Shown one piece after another: positions 34,802 to 43,846 of a stretch of 64,000 nt of DNA. Within the stretch, counting starts at the first letter, position 1, and every line of letters starts with the position of its first letter. The stretch is from Actinomycetes bacterium. Its GTDB lineage: Bacteria; Actinomycetota; Acidimicrobiia; Acidimicrobiales; RAAP-2. The stretch spans positions 23,993-87,992 of the forward strand of contig JAJZBK010000005.1 of NCBI GenBank assembly GCA_021798955.1, in the 5' to 3' direction. The notes beneath the pieces are model-generated. The model did no database searches. It saw nothing but the letters and a program-made list of their open reading frames with translations, and was not told the DNA's origin. A program made the position numbers and the translations under genes.

Positions 34802-36034
34802 ATGAGCGATCGCTCCGACGGTCGTAGGACCGGCTTCCTGCCGCACGCCGGCACCCGAGACGACAGCCGAGCTCCGGCCACCTGGTCGCGCTTCGAGCGC
34901 CGGAGCACCCGGCGCCGCCTGTCCCGGGTCCTCGTGCTGGTGGTCGTGGCGGCCACCACGGGCGGGTGTGCCTTGTTCGCCTCACCGACCCCGCCGCCGG
35001 ACCGGCTCCCCTCGCTGGCCCCGGCCGGGACGATCGGCTACGTCGCCTGTCCGGATGCCCTCACGCCGGTCGAGCTGGCCACCGGCGTCGCCGAGCCCCC
35101 CATCCCGCTCCCCGTGGCCGGCACCCCGGCCCCGGGGGACTTCGCCGTGGCGACGTCGTCGGACGGCCACACCGCGTACGTCGTGACGACGTCGGTGCCG
35201 GGCGGCGCCACCGGACCGGCCGACGGCCACAACGTCCTCGTACCGGTGAACCTCGTGTCGCAGCGGGCCGAGCGGCCCATCGTGCTGCCGGGCACTGGAC
35301 CCGCCCGGGCCGTCCTCGTCCTCCCCGGCGGCCGCACGGTGCTGGCGGCGAGCGGGGACGAAGTGGTCCCGGTCGACGTGGCCGACCGCCAGGTGGGCAC
35401 CCCCATCGTCCTCGGCCACGGGCGCGTGGTGGCGGGTATGGCGCTCGACCCTGCTGGCACCACCGTCTACGTCCTCGTGGCCGGGGCGGTGGTGGTGCTC
35501 GACCCGGCTCGAGGAGCGATCGAGCGGGCCGTGCCGACCGGCCTCACGCTCTCGTCGGCCTTCTCGCCACACGGCATCGTGGTCAGCCCGAACGGCTCGA
35601 CGGTCTACGTGGTCGGCCAGGGGGACGCCAACTACCACGGGCGTGTGGTGTCCGTCACCGCGGCCACCGGAGCGGTCGGGCCCACCGCCTCGTTCGCCAC
35701 CTTCGGCATCACCCAGCCCGCCGCGCTGGCGGTGGTAGACGGGGGGAGCGCCCTGGCGGTCGTCGACGCCGCCAACAACGCCGTCGACCCGCTGCCGTTG
35801 ACCTCGTTCGCGTCACCGCCGTCGCCGGTCGCGATCCCTCCCCAGGCAGGGTCCGCGCCCGGCTCGGGGACCCAGCACCCGAGCGACATCGTGGCCACTC
35901 CGGGGGGCGGCCACGCCTGGATCGTCGACGGCTTCGACAGCGTCGTGCCCTACGACCCGGTGACCCGGACGTTCTCCCACCCGATCACCGTGTGCGCCGG
36001 TGCGTCCTCGATGGCCCTGGCCCCGGCCCCGTGA
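34802..36034 (+). CDS. Lipoprotein with YVTN-type beta-propeller repeats
   Basis: A 410-residue exported protein. An arginine-rich N-terminus is followed by a hydrophobic segment ending in the lipobox-like TTGGC (about residue 59). The rest consists of beta-propeller-like repeats with recurring DG-TAYVVT, GRTVLAAS, GTTVYVLVAG and GSTVYVVG strands, as in YVTN or Lgt-type 7-bladed propellers. No catalytic site is evident, so it is probably a binding or scaffold protein on the cell surface. A TAACCT hexamer 11 nt before the ATG may be its promoter. Its stop overlaps the GTG of the esterase gene. Confidence 0.7.
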   Translation: MSDRSDGRRTGFLPHAGTRDDSRAPATWSRFERRSTRRRLSRVLVLVVVAATTGGCALFASPTPPPDRLPSLAPAGTIGYVACPDALTPVELATGVAEPPIPLPVAGTPAPGDFAVATSSDGHTAYVVTTSVPGGATGPADGHNVLVPVNLVSQRAERPIVLPGTGPARAVLVLPGGRTVLAASGDEVVPVDVADRQVGTPIVLGHGRVVAGMALDPAGTTVYVLVAGAVVVLDPARGAIERAVPTGLTLSSAFSPHGIVVSPNGSTVYVVGQGDANYHGRVVSVTAATGAVGPTASFATFGITQPAALAVVDGGSALAVVDAANNAVDPLPLTSFASPPSPVAIPPQAGSAPGSGTQHPSDIVATPGGGHAWIVDGFDSVVPYDPVTRTFSHPITVCAGASSMALAPAP

Positions 36035-37278
36035 CGAGCCCGGTGCCCTGGGTCCTCTTCGCCCTCGGCCTGGTCGGTGGGGCTGGATCGCTCTCCGCGG
36101 TCCGACCGGCGCGGCACGAGCCGCTCACGGTGGTCAGCCTGGTGCTGGGATGGCTCCCGAGCGAGGCACCCGTGCAGCTGTGGGTGGTGGAGGTGGTCGT
36201 CACCGCCGCACTGGTCGCCGCCGGCGCGCTCGACGCCTGGCCGGGTTGGGTGGGCCTCGCCGTCACTGTGGCGTCGTGGCCTGTCCTGGTCGTGCAGCTG
36301 GCTGCCGGCCGCCGGGCGGCCGGTGCCGTGTCCTCCGCCCTCGAGGACGCCACCGGTGGCCTTGCCGTGCCTGCTGGGTTCGACCCGACGCCCCGCTGGA
36401 ACACCCTGGGGCACGTCGCGTTGGCCGTGCCGGTCCGTCCCCGGTCGCTCCGACGGGTGCGGGGCATCGACTACTGGGGTGACGGCGATCGCCGTCACCG
36501 CCTCGACGTCCTCGCCCGGCGAGACGGGCCACCTGTGGGTGGTCCCGTCCTCGTCTACGTCCACGGGGGCGCCTGGGTCTTCGGCGACAAGCGGGAACAG
36601 GGGCTCCCGTTGCTCTACGAGCTGGCCGAGCGGGGCTGGGTGTGCGTCACCGTCAACTACCGCTTGAGCCCGCACGCCACCTGGCCCGACCACGTTGTGG
36701 ACTGCAAGCGGGCGGTGGCCTGGGTGCGCCAGCACATCGCCGACTACGGGGGCGATCCGTCCTTCGTGGCCATCGCCGGCGGGTCGGCGGGTGGCCACCT
36801 GTGCTCCCTCGTCGCCCTCACACCCGGAGAACGCTCCTGGCAACCTGGCTTCGAGGACGCCGACACCTCGGTGGACGCCTGCGTTCCCTTCTACGGCGTC
36901 TACGACATGACGGCAGACCCCGAGCTGGCCGGCGCCTACGGACCCGGGTTGCGCGGGCTGCTCGAGCGGCGGGTGTTCAAGGCCTCGCTGGAGGGGGACC
37001 GGCGGCGGTTCGAGGAGGCGTCGCCGATCTGCCGGGTCACCGAGGCGGCACCACCCCACTTCGTGCTGCACGGGACGCACGACACCCTGGTGCCCGTGGT
37101 CGTGGCCCGACGGTTCGCCGAGCGCTTGCGCGAGCGCTCGCGTGCTCCGGTTGCCTACGCAGAGCTGCCCTACGCACAGCACGCCTTCGACCTGTTGGCG
37201 TCGATCCGCTGCCGAAGCGCCGTCCTCGGGGTGGTCCAGTTCCTCGAGTCGGTGCGGGCCCGAGCAACGGGCACCTGA
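36031..37278 (+). CDS. Alpha/beta hydrolase (esterase) with N-terminal membrane segments
   Basis: A 415-residue protein. The first 100 residues contain three hydrophobic helices, placing the enzyme at the membrane. The catalytic domain has the oxyanion motif HGGAW, the nucleophile elbow GGSAGGHL (Ser in GxSxG), HDTLVPVVVA with the likely Asp and YAQHAFD with the His, as in hormone-sensitive-lipase/LipQ-like esterases. The GTG at 36031 overlaps the preceding stop (GTGA), so it is coupled to the beta-propeller lipoprotein and the two may act together at the envelope. The substrate is unknown. Confidence 0.85.
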   Translation: MTSPVPWVLFALGLVGGAGSLSAVRPARHEPLTVVSLVLGWLPSEAPVQLWVVEVVVTAALVAAGALDAWPGWVGLAVTVASWPVLVVQLAAGRRAAGAVSSALEDATGGLAVPAGFDPTPRWNTLGHVALAVPVRPRSLRRVRGIDYWGDGDRRHRLDVLARRDGPPVGGPVLVYVHGGAWVFGDKREQGLPLLYELAERGWVCVTVNYRLSPHATWPDHVVDCKRAVAWVRQHIADYGGDPSFVAIAGGSAGGHLCSLVALTPGERSWQPGFEDADTSVDACVPFYGVYDMTADPELAGAYGPGLRGLLERRVFKASLEGDRRRFEEASPICRVTEAAPPHFVLHGTHDTLVPVVVARRFAERLRERSRAPVAYAELPYAQHAFDLLASIRCRSAVLGVVQFLESVRARATGT

Positions 37279-37344
37279 GAGGACCAGTCTGGCCGCCGCC
37301 CGCCTGGCCTCCGGCAGCCAGCGGGTACGGTCGTCGGAGACCAT

Positions 37345-37410
37345 CCGGCGGGGGTCGTCGGGCAGCACCCGGCGAGGGTCGTCGGGCAGCACCCGGCGAG
37401 GAGCGTCGGG
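37345..37410. repeat. 24-bp tandem repeat, 2.75 copies, upstream of a binding-protein gene
   Basis: Units start at 37345, 37369 and 37393 (ccggcgagggtcgtcgggca then gcac). It sits directly before the GTG of the Liv-type binding protein, so it lies in the promoter or leader region. Confidence 0.9.
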
Positions 37411-37416
37411 GGTGCA

Positions 37417-38787
37417 GTGAAGAAGAGCACGGCAGGACAGGGAGACAGCGTGGCGGGCACGGTACCGAAGGGGACGAGGAGGTACCGGGGAGCGACCCGC
37501 CGAGCGGCCGCCGTCGTTGTCGTGGCGAGCGCGCTCGTGGCGACGGCGTGCTCCTCGACGACGTCGCCGACGGCCGCCTCGCCGGCCACGGCGACGACGC
37601 CGGGCATCCCCGCGAGCGCGTTCAGGGACCACACGGGCGTGACGGCCACCTCGGTCTCGATCGGCAACGTGTCCACCCTCAGCTTCGGGCTCTTCAAGGG
37701 AGCGCTGGTCGGCACCGAGGCGTACGCCAGGTACGTCGACTCGACCGGAGGCGTCAACGGCCGGAGGCTGGTGGTGCAGGGGTACGACGACCACTACTCG
37801 GGCGAAGGCAACCGGCAGGCCACCCAGCAGGCCATCGAGCACGACTTCGCGCTGGTGGGGAGCTTCTCGCTCGACGACAGCTACGGGGGGACGCTGCTCG
37901 CCCAGCAACCTGGCATGCCGGACGTCTCCGAGGTCCTTGACCCGAAGACGGCGGCGCTGCGAAACGTCGTCTCGGCCGTCCCGCTCCCCCTCGGCTGGGA
38001 GCTCGGTCCGCTCGCCTTCTTGGCACGGCACGACCCGGCCGACATCCGAGCCGCGGGCGCCCTCGTCGCCGACCAGCCTTCGGCCGAGCGCCAGTGGGCC
38101 GGTGAGAAGGCGGCCATGGAGCATCTCGGCTACCACATCGCCTACGACCAGACCTTCGACGTCACCCAGACGACCTTCGACCAGAACGTCATCGCCATGA
38201 AGCACGCCGGCGTCAAGCTGCTCTTCGTCGAGCAGATGCCGGCCAACTACGCGGCAGCGGTCGTCGAGGCGATGGACGACCAAGACTTCCACCCGGTGCT
38301 GGTCCTCGGCGCGTCGACCTACTCGTCGGCCCTCGTGCCTGATGTGGTCCGGTTGACCGGTTCCGCCCGTGGCCTCGACGGTGCCCTGCTCGAGCAGAAC
38401 GCCTCGCTCTACCTGGGCGAGGACGCTTCGGTCATCCCGGCCGACGCCGCCTTCCTCCACTGGGTGCAGGTCGTCGCACCCGGCTTCACCCCCGATCTGT
38501 TCACCCTCTACGGTTGGCTGTCGGCCGAGTTGTTCACCGAGGCGCTCCGGGCGGCGGGCGCCGACCCCAGTCGGGGGTCGCTGCTCGCCTCGCTCGGGAA
38601 GATCACCTCCTTCGACGGTGGCCACCTGGTGGCGCCTACCGACCCGGCGGCGAAGTCGCTCGGGAACTGCTACCTGCTCGCTCGGGTGGTGAACGGCTCG
38701 ATCGAGCGTTACCGGGACCCGGCGGTGTCGGGGCCCACGCACGGCTACCGTTGCGACGACTCCTTCTACCGGTTGCCGGGTGCCTGA
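37417..38787 (+). CDS. Branched-chain amino acid-type ABC substrate-binding lipoprotein (LivK-like)
   Basis: A 456-residue lipoprotein with a basic N-terminus, a hydrophobic core and the lipobox VATAC, followed by a Ser/Thr/Ala linker. The body is a type I periplasmic-binding fold of the LivK/AmiC family: VSIGNVSTLSFGLFKGALVGTEAYARYVDSTGGVNGRRLVVQGYDD and LRAAGADPSRGSLLASLGKI. The ligand could be a branched-chain amino acid, amide, urea or another small carboxylate. It heads a four-gene operon with fused permeases and two ATPases. The GTG start is preceded by a tandem repeat and no strong ribosome-binding site. Confidence 0.85.
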   Translation: MKKSTAGQGDSVAGTVPKGTRRYRGATRRAAAVVVVASALVATACSSTTSPTAASPATATTPGIPASAFRDHTGVTATSVSIGNVSTLSFGLFKGALVGTEAYARYVDSTGGVNGRRLVVQGYDDHYSGEGNRQATQQAIEHDFALVGSFSLDDSYGGTLLAQQPGMPDVSEVLDPKTAALRNVVSAVPLPLGWELGPLAFLARHDPADIRAAGALVADQPSAERQWAGEKAAMEHLGYHIAYDQTFDVTQTTFDQNVIAMKHAGVKLLFVEQMPANYAAAVVEAMDDQDFHPVLVLGASTYSSALVPDVVRLTGSARGLDGALLEQNASLYLGEDASVIPADAAFLHWVQVVAPGFTPDLFTLYGWLSAELFTEALRAAGADPSRGSLLASLGKITSFDGGHLVAPTDPAAKSLGNCYLLARVVNGSIERYRDPAVSGPTHGYRCDDSFYRLPGA

Positions 38788-38838
38788 CCGGTCCTCCTGG
38801 GTGAGCGCGGGCTCGAGCACCGAGGAGAGGGCCAGAGC

Positions 38839-40797
38839 GTGAGCGACTTTTTGCAGTACACGGTGTTCGGGGTGATGCTCGGTGCCGGTTTCGCCATCGC
38901 CGCCACCGGATTGGTGGTGACCTACGCGGCGTCGGGTGTGTTCAACTTCGCCCACGGGGCTGTCGGGATGGTCTCGGCGTTCCTCTATTGGGAACTGGTC
39001 GTCCACGACCACGTGCCGGTGGTGCTCGCCCTGGCGGTGGTGGTGGCCGTCGTCGCTCCCCTCGGTGGGGCCCTCGTCGAGCGCGTGCTCATGCGTCGGT
39101 TGCACGGGTCCTCCGCCGAGCGGCCCCTGCTCGTGACCCTCGGCCTGCTCGTCGTCGTCACCGGCGTGGCCACGCTGGCGTGGAGCCCGACCGTCACGCG
39201 GATCGTCAACCCGTTGGTTGCCGGTACCGTCCGGGTGGCCGGCGTCAACGTGGAGATCCAGTACGTGGTCACCGTGGGCATCGCCGCCGTGGTGGCCGTG
39301 GGCTTGCGGCTGCTGTTGTTCTCGACCCGGACGGGCCTGGCCCTGCGCGCCGTGGTCGACGACCCCGAGCTGTTGGCCATGGTGGGGGCTTCGCCTGACC
39401 GGGTCAGCCAGCTCGGCTGGATGCTCGGCTTCGCGCTCGCCGCTGTGGCCGGTGTGCTGATCGCCGGAGCACAGAGCACCGGGATCAGCATCGCCGCCCT
39501 CACCCTGCTTGTGGTCAACAGCTACGCCGCTGCTGTCGTCGGGCGACTGCGCAGCATTCCGGCGACCTTTGTCGCCGCCTTGGGCATCGGCGTGCTCGAG
39601 AGCTACGCCAACGGCTACGCCGTGCCTCACCTGGCTGCCAACCTCCAGACGGACGTCCCCCTGGTGCTGCCGATGGTCTTCTTCTTCGTGGCGCTGGCCA
39701 CCGTGCCCGCTGCCCGCCTCAGGGCAACAGGGCGGCTCACCACCGTGCGGGCCCAGCGTGTGGTGGGGTCACACCAGGCTGCCCTGTCGGGGCTCGCCTT
39801 CGCTGCCGTGGTCGTGCTCTTCGCCCTCGCCTTCGCCGGTGCCCAGGCGGACGGCACCACCGTCCTCGACCTGGGCGGCGAGGTGCTGGCGCTTGGCATC
39901 GTCGGGTTGTCGCTGGTACTGGTGACCGGGTTCGCCGGTCAGGTGTCCCTGTCCCCGTTCGCCTTCATGGGGATCGGGGCCTTCGTGATGGGCAAGGTCG
40001 CCGGCGGCGGCTCGTTGCTCGGGCTGGTCGCTGCCGTGGTCGCCTGCGGCCTGCTCGGCGCCGTGGTGGCGCTCCCGACGGTGCGCCTGGGCGACCTCTA
40101 CCTGGCGCTCGCCACCTTTGCCTTCGCCGACGCGGTGGCGAGCGGGTTCTTTGCCGACACCCACGTGTTCGGCAGCGGAGGGCTGGTCGTCGGCCGCCTT
40201 GTCCTGCCCGGTCTCTCCTTCGGGGGCGACCGTGCCGAGCTCCTGCTCGTCGCCGGCTGCTTCCTTGCCTGTGCCTGGCTGGTGCTGGCGGTCCGGCGCT
40301 CCCTGTTCGGGCGGCGTCTGGTGGCGCTCAGCGACTCGCCGGCTGCTTTCGCCACGCTGGGGCTGGACGTCTCGGTCACCCGGGTCGTCGTCTTCGCCGC
40401 CGGAGCGGCGATGGCCGGGCTTGGCGGTGCCCTCTACGGCACGGTCGTGGGCGTGGTGGGGACGTCGGACTTCTCGGTCTTCGCTGGGGTGATCTTCTTC
40501 CTGCTGGTGGCCACCTGGAGCGTCCGGTCGGTGAGCGGGGCGCTGCTGGCCGCCGTTACCTACGTGGTGCTGGCCAACGTGTGGGACAACGGGCTCGGGC
40601 TGGTCGCCGGGGTCGGCGTCATCCTGGTGGCTCGGACGACATCGGGCATCCTGGGTGCGGAGGCGCTCCAGCGCTTGGCGTCGTTCGTGCCGGGCTCGGC
40701 CGGGCCGTCCGGGCCGGCGGGCGAGCCGGGCCGGGTCGACCTGCGAGAACCAGAGGGTTCCTTCAGCCTGGGGGGTGAGTCCGGTGGCGTCGGCTGA
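38839..40797 (+). CDS. Fused LivH-LivM branched-chain amino acid ABC permease
   Basis: A 652-residue fusion of the two permeases that are usually separate. Residues 1-300 are LivH-like: GAGFAIAATGLVVTYAASGVFNFAHGAVGM and a LALRAVVDDPELLAMVGASPDRVSQLGW loop. Residues about 310-620 are LivM-like: GIVGLSLVLVTGFAGQVSLSPFAFMGIGAF and LVALSDSPAAFATLGLDV. About 17-18 membrane helices are expected. A GAGGAGAGG site precedes the GTG. The 3' end overlaps the next ATPase gene. The fusion guarantees a 1:1 heterodimer. Confidence 0.92.
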   Translation: MSDFLQYTVFGVMLGAGFAIAATGLVVTYAASGVFNFAHGAVGMVSAFLYWELVVHDHVPVVLALAVVVAVVAPLGGALVERVLMRRLHGSSAERPLLVTLGLLVVVTGVATLAWSPTVTRIVNPLVAGTVRVAGVNVEIQYVVTVGIAAVVAVGLRLLLFSTRTGLALRAVVDDPELLAMVGASPDRVSQLGWMLGFALAAVAGVLIAGAQSTGISIAALTLLVVNSYAAAVVGRLRSIPATFVAALGIGVLESYANGYAVPHLAANLQTDVPLVLPMVFFFVALATVPAARLRATGRLTTVRAQRVVGSHQAALSGLAFAAVVVLFALAFAGAQADGTTVLDLGGEVLALGIVGLSLVLVTGFAGQVSLSPFAFMGIGAFVMGKVAGGGSLLGLVAAVVACGLLGAVVALPTVRLGDLYLALATFAFADAVASGFFADTHVFGSGGLVVGRLVLPGLSFGGDRAELLLVAGCFLACAWLVLAVRRSLFGRRLVALSDSPAAFATLGLDVSVTRVVVFAAGAAMAGLGGALYGTVVGVVGTSDFSVFAGVIFFLLVATWSVRSVSGALLAAVTYVVLANVWDNGLGLVAGVGVILVARTTSGILGAEALQRLASFVPGSAGPSGPAGEPGRVDLREPEGSFSLGGESGGVG

Positions 40798-41599
40798 CGA
40801 CCGGGTCGCCCTCGCCGTGCGCGGGGTCTCGGCGCGCGTGGGGGGCGTGACCGTGCTCGACGAGGTCTCTCTCGAGGCCGCCGTGGGCCGCGTGACCGGG
40901 CTCATCGGCCCCAACGGTGCCGGCAAGACCACGCTCTTCGACGTGGTGAGCGGTCTGCACCGTCCCGACCGAGGAACTGTCCACCTCTTCGGCGACGACG
41001 TCACCGCACTGGGTCCGGCGCCGCGGGCCCGCCTCGGCCTGGCTCGCACCTTCCAGCGCCTCGAGCTCTTCGGGTCCCTGACTGTCGAGGAGAACATCCT
41101 GGTGGGCCTGGAGTCGGCGGTGGCGTGGTGGCGACGCCTCCTGCCGGGAGCCTCCGACGCAGGGGCTCCTGAGGACGCCGAACGCCGTCGCTCTGCCCGT
41201 GCCGCCGAGCTCCTCTCCGACGTCGGGATCGCCCCGGTGGCCGACGTCCAGGCGAGCACGTTGCCCACCGGCCTGGCCCGTCTGGCCGAGGTGGCTCGTG
41301 CGCTCGCGGTTGGGCCCCGTGTGCTCCTCCTCGACGAGCCTGGCTCGGGGCTTGACCGCGCCGAGTCGAGGGCGCTCGGGGACCTCCTGGTGCGAGTGGC
41401 GTCCTCGGGTGTCGCCGTGGTGCTCGTCGAGCACGACATGGAACTGGTGATGGAGGTGTGCGACCCGGTCCACGTCCTCGACTCGGGGCACGTGATCGCT
41501 TCGGGCACCCCCCTCGAGGTGCGCCGCGACCCTGCCGTGCAGGCCGCCTACCTCGGTGCCGTGCCCGGCGGCACGTCGTCGAACGGGGATGGTCGGTGA
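40784..41599 (+). CDS. livG: Branched-chain amino acid ABC transporter ATP-binding protein (LivG-like)
   Basis: A 271-residue ATPase with GPNGAGKTTLFDVVSGL (Walker A), LGLARTFQRLELFGSLTVEENILVGLE (Q-loop, typical of LivG), VLLLDEPGSGLD (Walker B) and VLVEHDMELVMEVCD. The signature region reads LPTGLARLAEVARAL: the usual LSYG or LSGGQ has become LPTGL, a divergent C-loop. The GTG at 40784 has GGGGGTGAG upstream; a GTG at 40775 is an alternative. It overlaps the permease gene by 14 bp and livF by 4 bp. Confidence 0.87.
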   Translation: MASADDRVALAVRGVSARVGGVTVLDEVSLEAAVGRVTGLIGPNGAGKTTLFDVVSGLHRPDRGTVHLFGDDVTALGPAPRARLGLARTFQRLELFGSLTVEENILVGLESAVAWWRRLLPGASDAGAPEDAERRRSARAAELLSDVGIAPVADVQASTLPTGLARLAEVARALAVGPRVLLLDEPGSGLDRAESRALGDLLVRVASSGVAVVLVEHDMELVMEVCDPVHVLDSGHVIASGTPLEVRRDPAVQAAYLGAVPGGTSSNGDGR

Positions 41600-42345
41600 C
41601 GTCGCTCCGGCTCGGCCGACAGCAACCGGCGACCGTCGGACCGGGCTCGGCGGGCGTCACGGTGACCGGTCTGCGGGCCGGCTACGGGCGCATCGAGGTG
41701 CTCCACGGCATCGACCTCGTCGTCCCCGCGGGGAGCGTGCTCGCCCTGTTCGGTCCCAACGGCGCCGGCAAGTCCACCCTGCTCGCCGTGGTGCGAGGCC
41801 AGCTCCGGCCCACCTGCGGCACGGTGACGGTGGGGGGGCTCGACGCCGTCCGCACGCCGACCGAGCGCTTGGCCCGGGCGGGCGTCTGCGCTGTCCCCGA
41901 AGGACGGGCGGTGTTCCCGAACCTGACCGTGCGCGAGCACCTGCGGCTGTGGACGTACGCCGGCGGTGCGGGGGTGGGGGAAGTCGAAGCCGCCACCTAC
42001 GAGCGCTTCCCCCGGCTTGCCGAACGGCGCCACCAGTTGGCGGGCACGCTCTCGGGTGGGGAACAGCAGATGCTCGCCATCTCGCGGGCGCTGGTCGGCT
42101 CCCCGAAGGTGCTCCTCCTCGACGAGCTGTCGACGGGCCTCGCTCCGCTGGTGGTCGCCGAGCTCTACGAGCTGGTTGCCGCCCTGGCAGCGACCGGTAT
42201 GGCGGTGCTCCTCGTCGAGCAGTTCGTCACCACCGCGCTCGCCGTGGCAACGCAGGCGGCCGTCCTCGTCCACGGTCGGATCGTGCGCGAGGGCCCACCC
42301 TCCCAGGTGGCCGACGCCGCCCTGGGCGACTACCTGTCGGGCTGA
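41596..42345 (+). CDS. livF: Branched-chain amino acid ABC transporter ATP-binding protein (LivF-like)
   Basis: A 249-residue ATPase with GPNGAGKSTLLAVVRGQL (Walker A), ICAVPEGRAVFPNLTVREHL-type Q-loop (here VCAVPEGR), LSGGEQQMLAISRAL (signature) and VLLLDELSTGLAP (Walker B, with ELS instead of EPS or EPT). The VPEGR-FPNLTV wording is diagnostic of LivF. The GTG overlaps the livG stop (GTGA). It is the last gene of the operon and converges on cobT, with a 9-bp tandem repeat between the two. Confidence 0.9.
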   Translation: MTSLRLGRQQPATVGPGSAGVTVTGLRAGYGRIEVLHGIDLVVPAGSVLALFGPNGAGKSTLLAVVRGQLRPTCGTVTVGGLDAVRTPTERLARAGVCAVPEGRAVFPNLTVREHLRLWTYAGGAGVGEVEAATYERFPRLAERRHQLAGTLSGGEQQMLAISRALVGSPKVLLLDELSTGLAPLVVAELYELVAALAATGMAVLLVEQFVTTALAVATQAAVLVHGRIVREGPPSQVADAALGDYLSG

Positions 42346-42351
42346 ACGGCA

Positions 42352-42396
42352 GCCAGCCGAGCCAGCCGAGCCAGCCCAGCCAGCCGAGCCAGCCGT
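42352..42396. repeat. 9-bp tandem repeat, 5 copies
   Basis: gccagccga is repeated five times with changes in the last base or two of copies 3 and 5. It fills most of the 65-bp gap between the convergent livF and cobT genes. Confidence 0.93.
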
Positions 42397-42410
42397 CAGC
42401 CTTCGGCGGG

Positions 42411-43472
42411 TCAGCGGCGCTGCTCGGCGACGCCGGCTGCGTCGAAGGTGGCCATCTCGCGCAGGGCCCGGGCGGCCGCCTGCACGAGCGGCAGGGCCAG
42501 GAGCGCACCGGTCCCCTCGCCGAGGCGCAGGTCGAGGTCGACGAGCGGGCGCAGGCCGAGGTGATCGAGGGCCACGGCGTGGCCGGGCTCGGCCGAGCGG
42601 TGACCGGCGATCCAGGTGCCGACGGCCTCGGGCGCCAGTGCTGCCGCGGCGAGGCCGGCGGCCCCCGCGATCACCCCGTCGAGGATGACGGGCACCCGCA
42701 GCGCGGCCGCTCCGAGGAGCAGTCCGACGAGTGCGGCGTGCTCGAGCCCGCCGACCGCCGCCAGGGCCCCGAGCGGATCGGTGGGGTCGGGTCGGTGCAG
42801 CTCGAGGGCTTGGCGTACGACCTGCACCTTGCGGGCGTAGGTGGCGTCGTCGACCCCGGTTCCTCGGCCGGTAGCGCTGGCCGGGTCGACGCCGCAGAAC
42901 GTGGCGACGAGCGCGGCCGAGGCCGTCGTGTTGGCGATGCCCATGTCGCCGGTGCACAGGCATCGGTTCCCCGCTGCGACGAGCTCATCGGCCACCTCGA
43001 TGCCGACCTCGACGGCCGAGACCACCTCCTCGCCGGTCATGGCCGGCCCGGCGGTCATGTCGCCGGTGGCCGGGCGCACCGATCGGGCCAGCAGGCCCGG
43101 TGCCGGGTCGAGCGGCGCGGCGACCCCGACGTCGACGACGACCACCTCGGCACCGACCTGGGCAGCGAAGGCGTTGACCGCCGCGCCCCCGGCCAGGAAG
43201 TTGGCGACCATCTGTGCCGTGACCTCCTGAGGCCAGGGCGTGACCCCGCGTCGGTGCACACCGTGGTCGGCGGCGAAGATGGCCACGGCAGCCGGCTCGG
43301 GCACCGGCGGCGGACAGGTCCCGCAGATGCCGGCGAGCTGTACGGAGATGTCCTCCAGCACCCCGAGGGCACCGGCGGGCTTGGTGAGCTGCTCGTGGCG
43401 GCGCCGCGCTGCGTCGAGCGCGTCCTGCTCGGGCGGGCGGATGGCCGCCAGGGTGTCGTCGATCAGGCGCAC
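42411..43472 (-). CDS. cobT: Nicotinate-nucleotide-dimethylbenzimidazole phosphoribosyltransferase
   Basis: A 353-residue enzyme that activates the lower ligand of cobalamin by making alpha-ribazole phosphate from nicotinate mononucleotide and dimethylbenzimidazole. Features: LTKPAGALGVLEDISVQLAGI near the N-terminus, IFAADHGVHRRGVTPWPQEVTAQMV, CTGDMGIANTTASAA and the C-terminal LRLGEGTGALLALPLVQAA, whose Glu (near 318) is the catalytic base. Length matches the family (about 350). It starts at a GTG with GGAAGGGGA upstream and lies 150 bp downstream of a cobalamin riboswitch, so expression should fall when cobalamin is plentiful. Confidence 0.95.
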   Translation of the reverse strand: MRLIDDTLAAIRPPEQDALDAARRRHEQLTKPAGALGVLEDISVQLAGICGTCPPPVPEPAAVAIFAADHGVHRRGVTPWPQEVTAQMVANFLAGGAAVNAFAAQVGAEVVVVDVGVAAPLDPAPGLLARSVRPATGDMTAGPAMTGEEVVSAVEVGIEVADELVAAGNRCLCTGDMGIANTTASAALVATFCGVDPASATGRGTGVDDATYARKVQVVRQALELHRPDPTDPLGALAAVGGLEHAALVGLLLGAAALRVPVILDGVIAGAAGLAAAALAPEAVGTWIAGHRSAEPGHAVALDHLGLRPLVDLDLRLGEGTGALLALPLVQAAARALREMATFDAAGVAEQRR

Positions 43473-43619
43473 GAGGTCCCCTTCCGGCCGGAGTCGCCGG
43501 TCGACCGGGCGCGACCCGGCAGGCTGGCGGACGGAGCATCGAGGGTCGAAGAGTCAAGGCACATCCGGCAAGTCTCCCGTTGCCAGGCTGCCGTACCACC
43601 GCCAGCCTCAGTCCTCACC

Positions 43620-43778
43620 GACGAGGCCGGTCTCCTGACTCGCGGATCACCGTCCGCACCCGCCTTCCCGGGCTGGCAGCGCCCAGTGGCCGTAGATGCG
43701 GGCTCCTCGCTCACAGTGGCGGGCCCGTGCCGGACTTGCACCGGCTTCCCGATTCTCCCCCACAGGGGCACCTCGCGG
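43620..43778 (-). promoter_or_regulatory. Cobalamin (B12) riboswitch
   Basis: On the minus strand the element reads from a P1 strand CGAGG, through GGGAAGCCGGTGCAAGTCC and CGGCACGGGCCCGCCACTGT, to the B12 box GAGTCAGGAGACCGGCC and the closing CCTCG. These are the conserved core blocks of the Cobalamin riboswitch class. It lies upstream of cobT in the same orientation; the intervening 43473-43619 contains no gene that I can support. Confidence 0.95.
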
Positions 43779-43846
43779 TCTTAACTGCGCTCGCACGATA
43801 CCGGCGCCATCCCGGTCGGCGCCAGGTCGACCGGCGCCGACGGGCA

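Noticed and set aside
43463-43771. A 102-residue minus-strand open frame upstream of cobT
   Set aside because: It lies within the cobalamin riboswitch and leader, has no domain and no ribosome-binding site.
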